DNA from: Haliotis asinina
Lineage: Eukaryota; Mollusca; Gastropoda; Lepetellida; Haliotidae
NCBI RefSeq assembly: GCF_037392515.1
Contig: NC_090281.1
Span: 43,872,645-43,936,644 of the forward strand
Direction of reading: 5' to 3'
DNA: 64,000 nucleotides
Below are positions 55,766 through 64,000 of this stretch, one piece after another. Position numbers and translations under genes: made by a program. The notes beneath the pieces are model-generated. The model saw only the letters and a program-made list of their open reading frames with translations. It had not been told where the DNA came from and searched no databases. Numbering within the stretch: position 1 is the first letter of the stretch; each line of letters opens with the position of its first letter.

Positions 55766-56087
55766 ACTACTAAGCAAATTTAGTACTGACATGTAGGTCG
55801 GTTCTTACGACAATTGGATGACTTGTCAAGAGACAAGTACAGCAACCCTTGTATCGTGCTGTAACCAAACGGACACAATAGTACCTGCAAGCTGAAAGTG
55901 GAGGAACAAATATGAATAAAGGACTTCTACTTTCCACGATCCAAAAGTCGATGTGACAAATGTGAGTACATATGTGCGACTTACATTCCACGTGTACGGC
56001 CTCGACCTCTAAACAAGAGAGTTGTAACTGTATCCTGATGAGAAAGACGCTCTGGCAGTGACATACCTACATACCTGTCTCATCCCT
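55766..56087. other. No feature recognised
   Basis: No coding or repeat structure noted. Confidence 0.4.
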
Positions 56088-56425
56088 TGATGATCCGGGT
56101 TAGAATTTATCTTCAGTAGTCAGGCCAGCCAATCATAACGCATGGCTGCCGACCAGTGTCCAGACAACAGAGTAAGTCCGCGTGCCCCTGCATTCTTCTT
56201 CCAGATCTTGAGTAACCCATGCTTGTCGTAAGAGGCGACTAACAGATTCGGGTCGTCAGGCTCCATGACTTGGTTGACACATCGCATCCCAGTTGCATAG
56301 ATCGATGCTCATGATTTTGATCACTGGATTGCCTGGTGCAGATTCGATTATTTACAGACCGCTGCCACATATCTGGAACAATGCTGATTGCGACGTTAAA
56401 TTAAACTCACTAACTCACTCATATC
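56088..56425 (+). repeat. SINE-A copy with about 90 foreign bases near its 5' end
   Basis: GATGATCCGGGTTAGAATTT (56,092) matches the SINE-A start. About 90 unmatched bases follow, and the match resumes at GAGTAACCCATGCTTGTCGT and runs through GATTTACAGACCGCTGCC-type text to GCGACGTTAAATTAAACTCA and an ACTC run. Confidence 0.78.
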
Positions 56426-56582
56426 TGCATCATAAAACAATGAAAAATGTTTAAACATTGTGGGTTATCGGCATCAGCCCAGTAGGGGTGCTCAGTCAAT
56501 GGTTGTACAACTGTAAGAAATATTTGCAAGCTCCTGTTAAAACGGTTTAACCCGTTACATCACCATCTATGTTGTGTACCAC

Positions 56583-56672
56583 AATTCGTTCAGCCCATTT
56601 CTGGTGTCCCTCACTGATATTGCTATAATACATGTAATGATAAAAGCGGGGTAAAACTAAACACAATTACTG
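56583..56672 (+). repeat. SINE-B, 3' tail
   Basis: TTCAGCCCATTTCTGGTGTC, CCTCACTGATATTGCTATAA and AAAGCGGGGTAAAACTAAAC match body and tail only. Confidence 0.75.
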
Positions 56673-57049
56673 ATGTTTGGGCTTGTGAATGTATTAACTG
56701 TTGGGTACCGTATTTCAAATTCAACAATAAGTCAGATCAGCATGTATAATTCATTGTGAAACAACAAATATACTACACATCAAATGCCCAGACTCTCTAG
56801 TGTAAATGTGGCCACTTACTACGGTCAGCTGTAGTAAACTAGATTTTGCAAAATAGTCCGTACAGTATAAAGGTACTGTTTACACAAGAACTGTAAAACA
56901 AATTTTCGTAACGTTCGAAATAATAATGTCATCAGTTCAATGAATACTTAACAAAACTTTACACCCAAACGCAGCTGTTTATATGCACGATATTTGCACA
57001 TGCTTTTCAGCAAATGTGATGCATGATCCTCTTTCAGAAATTCATCTTC
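56673..57049. other. No feature recognised
   Basis: AT-rich, no structure noted. Confidence 0.4.
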
Positions 57050-57760
57050 GACGTAACCACATAGCATAACTCAGAAACCGTTCAATATTTTTAGACCAAA
57101 CTTGATAGATATAACAATCTCCACCTATAGTTGTGCCATTTGCTACTTACAGAGTTTTTGCATTTTTATTTATTTTATTTTATTTATTTATTTAATTTTT
57201 TCCCATGGAACATTTTAGTGTTAGTCTAATGGAAGGCTGGGCTTCGTTTCTGGAGCAGAACGAAAAACCGTTCTATATTTTTCAGCAAACTTTGGTAGAT
57301 ACTAGTACATCAGACAGACCCCAAAGTGGTGCCTTTTGCTATGTACAGCTTTTTGTGATTTATAATTTTCTGGGTTTCCATGGAAACGTTTCGGACATAG
57401 TCTTAAAAGGGAGAGATGGCTTCGTTTCCGGAGCACAACTCGAAAACTATTCAATATCTTACAGCAAAACTTGGCAGATATTTGTGACAGACCACAAAGT
57501 GGTGTTTTTTGCTATTTACAATGTTTTGGCATTTTTATTTTTCCTGGTTTCCATGGAAACAATTCTGACTTAGTCTCAAAGTGGATGTATAGGCCTCGTT
57601 TCCAGAGCACAACTCGAAAACCATTTTATATCTTTCAACAGATCTTGGCAGATATATGAGACAGATCTTGAAGTGGTGCCTTTTGCTGTTTACAGATATA
57701 TGGCATCTATATTTTTCATGACTTCCATGACTTCAAACTTAATCTAAGAAAACATCAAGT
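57050..57760. repeat. About 178-bp tandem repeat, four diverged units
   Basis: Landmarks TTCAATATTTTTAGACCAAA, TTCTATATTTTTCAGCAAAC, TTCAATATCTTACAGCAAAA and TTTATATCTTTCAACAGATC lie near 57,083, 57,270, 57,448 and 57,625. Units contain CAAAGTGGTGCCTTTTGCTA and the palindrome GTTTCCATGGAAAC (57,374 and 57,547). An AT simple repeat interrupts the first unit at 57,165-57,200. Confidence 0.8.
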
Positions 57761-58401
57761 AACTGTCAGATGATTTGTCCTTTCAAATATGTGGGGCCGG
57801 GGGGACATGTCATCTTCTGATGAACAACTGCAATATCAAATTTATAAGTTAATAGTCTAACAGCAATGCATACAGTACGAAATCCACTGACAGTGCAATA
57901 ACAAACACATGTATTGACAAAATAATAAGCATAAAGTGTGATAGCAGTTTTGGTGGCAGAGTTGTCAGTGATTGAATTAGTCACCTATCGCTAACAGCTG
58001 TCCAGATTACAGATTAGATTTGACTGGACATTTAGTGTGAAAATCGATACCTTTACCTAACAGCTAATCTTGTTACCATATGATATGATGACAGATGCTT
58101 GTTATGTCAGTTTATCAAATAAGACCAGTCCGACAGCCCGAGACAGCCGAGATTTCCAACGGACGGTCTAAATTTACATCTAGCCAGTGCGGCGGTCTGG
58201 TATAAACATTGGATAACATGTTTCATACACCTGAGTAATATTGTCAGATCTGGTTAAAGCCATTTTGGGCTGCAAACATTTTGAACGCCCACGCTGCCAT
58301 CAAAGAGTAATGTATTCCTGACAACTAATTAACGCAAATAAAAATGGTATGAACTTATGTTGAATGTTTACTGAGACAATATGTAACAATTACATTTCTA
58401 A
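57761..58401. other. No feature recognised
   Basis: No coding or repeat structure noted. Confidence 0.4.
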
Positions 58402-58502
58402 GTGACTGAGTGAGTGGGCTTAATATACCTATGTGGGGAATTGAACACGGTCTTCGGTGTGACGAGTGGGCGCTTTAACCACAAGGCTACCCCACCGGCC
58501 CA
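58402..58502 (-). repeat. SINE-B, tRNA head and short body
   Basis: On the minus strand: GGTGGGGTAGCCTTGTGGTT (A box) and GTGTTCAATTCCCCACATAG (B box). Most of the body is deleted and the tail GTGA run follows directly. Confidence 0.78.
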
Positions 58503-58977
58503 CAACATTTTCAAAGAATACATCACTCCGCCAAATGACATTCCCTTGTTGATACTAGTAGTAGACATATTTTTACAAAGAATTACACTGTCGTCAATCA
58601 GAATACACAATCTAGGAAGTGGGCAGAGCTAACATTTATTACCAATTGTTGTACCATTATTGTTTGAGTCAGATATCGATCCATTTCAAACTCAGACTTT
58701 CTGAGTGATACAATAGAAAAGTAAAGTCCAAAATATTACATTTGTTACATATGACCACTTTCTAAAAGAACTGTGCATTCACAGCTTCCTGTCGTGGGAG
58801 CAGTGCCAAGTGCCAGAGATGTGTGAGAGATGCACCAACTGCATATTTTGCAGGACTATCAATTTTCCAGCTTACATGTCAAGATGGCTTTGTGTTGTGC
58901 TGATTTGGACCATCGCGTGGGAGGTACGGTTCGAAACCTAGAACATTACTTAAAGAGAGTAATTGTGTGTTTTTTTT
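58503..58977. other. No feature recognised
   Basis: No coding or repeat structure noted. Confidence 0.4.
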
Positions 58978-59108
58978 TTCAGTAATATTCCATCAATGTC
59001 AAGGCGGTGCACACCAGAAATGGCCTTCACATAATCTCCCCATGTGGGGAATCGAATCCGGGTCTTCGGCGTGATAAGCTATACCCACTTGGTGACTCCC
59101 ACCAACCC
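58978..59108 (-). repeat. SINE-B copy
   Basis: On the minus strand: GAAGACCCGGATTCGATTCC, CCACATGGGGAGATTATGTG, AAGGCCATTTCTGGTGTGCA and CTTGACATTGATGGAATATT. The A-box region is diverged. Confidence 0.78.
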
Positions 59109-59375
59109 CTTATGTGTGATAGTATTCACTGTCGCCCTTCTTGGCGAAATTTTAAATTACATGTCAAAGTTCTGCTGCCGGTCTACGCCCGGTGTCAGTC
59201 AGTTGGATGCTTTGGATAGTCCAAACAATTTGGATTTTCTCATAGACTAAGTTTGCGTCACTGCTGTTGAAGGGAATTACCTCGCTTATCTTGAGATACA
59301 CATGGCCATCCGTGGCGGTTAAGATTTGGCGCTTGAAATGCTACAAATATGGCATACACAAGAAAAAAATGTTGA

Positions 59376-59465
59376 TTTACAAAAATTTACAAAATTTAAA
59401 TGTCATATTTACAAACATTTACAACGATTGTAAAGGTGATGTTTACAAGGCTTGTAAATGTTTGG
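59376..59465 (+). repeat. Left arm of a distant inverted repeat, TTTACAA/TTGTAAA-rich
   Basis: AAAGGTGATGTTTACAAGGC and neighbouring TTTACAA words are the reverse complement of sequence at 62,007-62,095 (CTTGTAAACATCATCTTT). Confidence 0.55.
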
Positions 59466-62004
59466 AAATTTAGGAAGGATTTTACCGCTACTTCTTTCAA
59501 TTTTGCCATTTGAAGAATCCCCATGACTCTTTAAACTTACTAAGTTATTATTTCTTTTGTTCTGTTAGAGTTCTTACTGTTGATATGCATAATGGATCTT
59601 GCATGTGACATATTTATTCATGAAAACTGAAGGAATAAGCCATATTTTGTGTAGTCCATTTGTGCTTTATATCAACGCAACTGCGTCTGGTGCGTGAAAA
59701 CATGAAAGTTCATGTGTACGGCTAGCATTGATCCATATACCAAATACTTGTGGCTGTTAAAACAGATGTCTTGCCTTTGTTCGAGATCATCATCCCAAGC
59801 TCATTCCGATGATTTTACCACTCTACTCCATGGGAACTATATGCATTCTCTAAATAACACTTGTCACTAGACCTTTTATGTTGGTGCTCATTAACGGTGT
59901 TATGCAATTGGCGTATTCAAGAAATCTCATAAACATGTCAATAGATAATTGGTTGTGATGTCAGTACGTGTGGATTGGAGCAAGTAGTCAAATGAATCAA
60001 TAAAAATCATTGTGTAACAAGATTTATATAATCATTTACAAGAATTATGTTACAGAATATTTAAATGGTGCGTGCCGGTCTATCATTTGTTTGTTTATGT
60101 TCGGCGTACATAAATTTTTAATTCATACATAAGACATAACTTACATAACTGTACAATCTGCTTTGCATTTGGTGACTTTCGTGAATATACGAAATTCTTA
60201 AAGTGCTACACAATCATACATCATCAGTGTCAACAGTGATAGTTCACTTCATACACAACTGACCCAACAAGATGGGAAAAAACTTTTCCATACTCTGTTA
60301 TGGTCTTCCTTTCTGCTGGAAGATGTTTTTTTGTCTTCAGTCTATGGTTACTTCGGCGAGCATCCACAATTTTACCATCAAGACACCAAAAATAATTATC
60401 TTACCAATAACATTCTCGTAAATGCTCTATACTGATACAATTAGTTTGTATGTGTGGAATGCACTTTACAAAGGTAAATAAACCAAAGTTCTAATCATAT
60501 GACAAACCACGAGGTTAATTCTTCAATCATATATAGTATCAAATCTAAAAGAAGCAGTGACGAAGAGGTAGGCAGATCTGAAAATGAACAGATTATTAAG
60601 ATCAGATAATTCACTATTTCCATATAAGACTGTCTTCAAGCTTTACCCATGTTTGTTATTCAAATTTATATACATATGTGACAACATATGGTGCACTTAA
60701 ATTTTGTATTGTATGTTGTATGGTACCGGTGTCGATATAAACTGTAAAGCTGTTCACAATCCCATGTCATTTTTTACCAATAAAAACAAACACAATAATT
60801 AAGCACAAAAATGAGATGTGTAAATCATTCCCTCTGCTGGTGATGGCTGTGTGGGATTAACCCAGTTGAGCATGCCTTATAATTCTCTTACTCTTAAAAT
60901 AAACAACTTCAGTCCAAAGAGGATACCACTAGTGGGATTATTTGGCCGATTTGAGTTAGTGTTTTGAAAACGCTTAGTCTTGATGAACAATAGTCTATTT
61001 CAACAACATGGTCAATTGGTAAAATTCATATTAAAGTGACATACCTTTATTTACATGTTTCACAAACCGTTGTGTACACGTGCACTGTCCATTGTATTTC
61101 TTGGTTGGAGAAGTTACAGAGAGGAAGAGTAACTCAAAGTAATTTGATGACCTTTTGAGATCTAAATACATATATGAACACCCGATGGGAAAATGCAGTT
61201 GATCATTGCACACCAACATACGGACATTTTTGCTATCGTGCTAACCTGTTATTTGTCCAGGGCACATTTCTGTCATGGGCTTCCATTCCTGAAGGTTATT
61301 GTTTAGTTATGTTACATATAGCAGTATGTGTTAACTGCAACTGGCCCGTGTACAACAGGTGTAGTCCAACGAAGTCTAAAATTATTCCGTTGGCTTATGG
61401 GACTTCATGCCTCAGTGCTTTTATGGGATTGTGGTGGATTGTTGTTTGGCTGACCACAGAAAGGAAGAATCAACAGAAACAACAAATATCAAATATGATT
61501 GTGAAATATTTCAAAAGGTGACCTATCCCATCTGTATCACTGGTTCTATTGGTAAAAGTTGGATCGACCACATGATTCATAGCAACATATACTGTCATGT
61601 GTTATGTTATCACAAAACAATCTCTATCATTTAGCATATTATCAGAGGTGACGAGGTGATATTGTTTATGGTTATTGTTATTCACTGTCCTCAAACACAA
61701 AATACGTGGGATACTGAGTCGGAATTCTTTTCTAAACAGCGTGCACATAGTGAAAGACACACCCATGCATCTTCACTCCACCGAACACTGTAGTAAGAGC
61801 ATCAGCATCCTACCCTTAACAGAGTGACCCCTGTCCACTGAACAGTGGTCTGCCCCACTCTTATTTCACGCAGCAATTACCTCATTAATTATGTCGAGGG
61901 GTCAGACTGTAATTAGCCTTTATTAGGATTTATTAGGTGTGAATTTGAGGCCTTCCAGACCGTTTTACCATCACCCACCAGTTGTGTCCCCTTGTGGATC
62001 TTTA
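59466..62004. other. Sequence between the two inverted-repeat arms, no gene recognised
   Basis: The largest open frame (61174-61521, 115 codons) has no recognised domain. It includes two hydrophobic stretches, but with no splice or start support it is not called. Confidence 0.35.
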
Positions 62005-62097
62005 CAAATTGTAAAGGTCTTGTAAACATCATCTTTCCAAAATTGTAAATGTCTTGTAAACATCATCTCTACAAAAGATTTAAAAGCTTGTAAAGTT
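62005..62097 (+). repeat. Right arm of the inverted repeat
   Basis: CTTGTAAACATCATCTTT and CTTGTAAACATCATCTC occur 30 bases apart and pair with the arm near 59,376-59,465 over about 45 bases at roughly 80 percent. Confidence 0.55.
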
Positions 62098-62109
62098 CAA
62101 CTTTTTTTC

Positions 62110-64000
62110 CAGTGATGTATGCCGGTGACGCTGGCCAATGCATTGGTGGATGTGATGGTGGTGTCTCATGTGTGCCGGTGATGGTGCAACATGCATTGGT
62201 GGATGTTGTGGTGTACTCATGTATCCCGGTGGCGGTGCACCTTGCATTGGTGGATATGATGGTGGTGTCTCATGTATAAGGGTGGTGGTGCCCAATGCAT
62301 CGGTGAATGTTGTGGTGTGCTCATGTGTGCCTGTGGTGGTGCACCATGCATTGGTGGATGTTGTTATGTACTCATGTATGCCGGTGGTGGTACCCCATGC
62401 CCTGGTTGATGTTCGGTAGTTCTCATGTAAGCCAGTGGCGGTGCCCCATGCTTTGGTGGATGTTGTGGTGTGTTCCTGTATGTCGGTGGTGGTGTGCCAT
62501 GCATTTGTGGATGTCATGGTGGTGTCTCATGTATGAGGGTGGTGGTGCGCCATGCATTGCTGGATGTGTTGGTGGTGTCTCATGTATATGTATGACGGTA
62601 GTGGTGACCCATGCATTTTTGGATATTGTGGTGTGCTCATGTATGCCGGTGGCGATACCCAATGCATTGGTTGATGTTGTGGTGTACTCATGTATGCCTG
62701 TTATGGTGCACCATGCATTGGTGGATGTTGTTGTGTACACATGTATGCCTGTGGTGGTGCCCCATGCATTGGTGGATGTGTTGGTGGTGTCTCATGTATA
62801 CCGAAAGTGGTGCGCCATGGATTGATGGATGTTGTAGTGTGCTCATCTATGCCGGTGGTGGTACGCCATGCATTGGTGGATGTTGTGGTGTCCTCATGTA
62901 TGCTGATGGCTGTGCACAGTGCATTAGTGGATGTTGTACTGCACTCTTGTATGCCTGTGCCGGTTCCCAATGCATTGGTGGATGTGATGGTGGTGTCTCA
63001 TGTGTGCCGGTGGTGGTGCAACATGCATTGGTGGATGTTGTGGTGTACTCATGTATGCCGGTGGCGGTGCGCAATGCATTGGTGGATGTTGTTATGTACT
63101 CATGTATGCCGGTGGTGGTGCCCCATGAATTGGTGGATGTTGTTATGTACTCATGTATGCCGGTGGTGGTGCCCCATGAATTGGTGGATGTTCGGGTGTT
63201 CTCATGTAAGCCAGTGGCGGTGCCCCATGCTTTGGTGGATGTTCTGGTGTACTCCTTTATGTCGGTGACGGTGTACCATGCATTTGTGGATGTGATGGTG
63301 GTGTCTCATGTATGAGGGTGGTGGTGCCCCATGCATTGGTGGATGTTTTTACGTACTCATGTATGCCAGTGGCAGTGCGCCATGCATTGGTGGATGTTGT
63401 GGTGTGCTCGTGTATGCCGGTGGTGGTACGCCATACATTGGTGGATGTGATGGTGGTGTCTCATCTATGAAGGTGGTGGTGCCCCATGCTTTGGTAGATG
63501 TTGTGGTGTCCTCATGTATCCCGGTGGCGGTGTGAAATGCATTGGTGGATGGAATGGTGGTGGCTTATGTATGCCTGTGGTGGTGCCCCATGCATTTGTG
63601 GATGTTGTGGTGTACTCATGTATGCCGTTGGCGGTGCACGATGCATTGGTGGATGTTGTTATATACTAATGTATGCCGGTGGTGGTGCGAAATGCATTGG
63701 TGGATGAGATGGTGGTGGCTCATGTATACCGATAGTGGTGCGCCATGCATTGGTTCATGTTGTGGTGTGCTCATTTATGTCGGTGGCGGTGTACCATGCA
63801 TTGCTGGATATGATGGTGGTGCCTAATGTATGTCGGTGGCGGTGAGCTAAGGATTGGTGGATGTTGTGGTGTACTCATGTATGCCAGTGGCGGTAAACGA
63901 TATATTGGTTCATGTTGTGGTGTACTCATGTATGCCGGTGGCTGTGCGCCATACATTGGTGGATGTTGTGGTGTACTCATGTATGCCGGTGGTGGTACAC
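62110..64000 (+). repeat. About 51-53-bp minisatellite, more than 30 units, continues past the window
   Basis: Each unit reads approximately GCATTGGTGGATGTTGTGGT, GTACTCATGTATGCCGGTGG, TGGTGCCCCAT. Two main length variants alternate: about 51 bp (GATGTTGTGGTGTACTC) and about 53 bp (GATGTGATGGTGGTGTCTC). The length mix shifts the frame between units, so the long Cys/Gly/Trp- or Thr/His-rich open frames here are artefacts. A 150-bp higher-order block with CAGTGGCGGTGCCCCATGCT occurs at 62,430 and 63,212. Confidence 0.92.

Noticed and set aside
61174-61521. 115-codon plus-strand ORF with hydrophobic stretches
   Set aside because: No family resemblance, no splice or promoter context, and chance ORFs of this size are expected.
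62080-63980. Long open frames of up to 234 codons on both strands with Cys/Gly/Trp- or Thr/His-rich sequence
   Set aside because: They are translations of the minisatellite. Unit lengths shift the frame and no domain, start or splice context is present.
1-64000. Retroviral, LTR, Polinton or other virus-like elements
   Set aside because: No protease, integrase, capsid, envelope, DNA polymerase B or long terminal repeat signature was noticed. The reverse transcriptase text found belongs to non-LTR LINEs.

Overview
The window is animal nuclear DNA: intron-rich split genes with GT-AG junctions, long intergenic stretches, and many SINEs, LINE fragments, DNA transposons and minisatellites. Two short tRNA-related repeat families that end in a common tail (GCGGCGTAAAACTAAACTCACTCAC) occur more than twenty times. 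I recognise this type of repeat from gastropod mollusc sequence, especially abalone (Haliotis). That assignment rests on memory, not on a search.

Host genes fill the left half. From 58 to 4785 (+) lie the last seven coding exons of a secreted modular protein: two EGF-like domains, a thrombospondin type-1 repeat, a sushi-like module, a poorly conserved region and a GCC2/GCC3 cysteine module, followed by a stop codon and an AATAAA signal. On the minus strand are two complete paralogous inosine-uridine-preferring nucleoside hydrolase genes, at 5914..12378 and 22598..30060. Each has five coding exons, identical intron phases and about 320 residues, so they are a tandem duplication. The enzymes would hydrolyse ribonucleosides to base plus ribose in purine and pyrimidine salvage. 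Between them lie a decayed LINE (16.6-18.0 kb) and two copies of a long-TIR, Mutator-like non-autonomous element (18.64 and 21.51 kb). An apparently intact Tc1-like transposon (24,545..26,156) sits in intron 3 of the second hydrolase gene.

The right half is mostly repeats. At 31.8-34.1 kb are two convergent ORFs of unknown family, one with a PHD-like zinc finger. At 37.1-37.5 kb is a short frame-disrupted coding fragment with an inverted repeat. The largest object is a 9.3-kb CACTA/EnSpm-type DNA transposon (38,548..47,875). It carries CACTGTAAA termini, TACGGTA-type subterminal repeats, a zinc-finger transposase ORF of about 930 residues, a spliced accessory gene of about 590 residues and a 496-bp higher-order tandem repeat. 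Further right are a 12-bp repeat, a CR1/L2-type LINE inserted into a SINE (53.3-55.6 kb), a roughly 178-bp tandem repeat (57 kb), a pair of inverted repeats (59.4 and 62.0 kb) and a roughly 51-53-bp minisatellite that runs off the right edge.

No retroviral, LTR, Polinton, capsid or envelope signature was noticed, and no functional tRNA or rRNA gene. The most interesting points are the two-gene CACTA element with its doubled left end, the amplification of a splice acceptor plus exon start into a 108-bp array inside a hydrolase intron, and a GC-AG intron in only one of the two paralogs.
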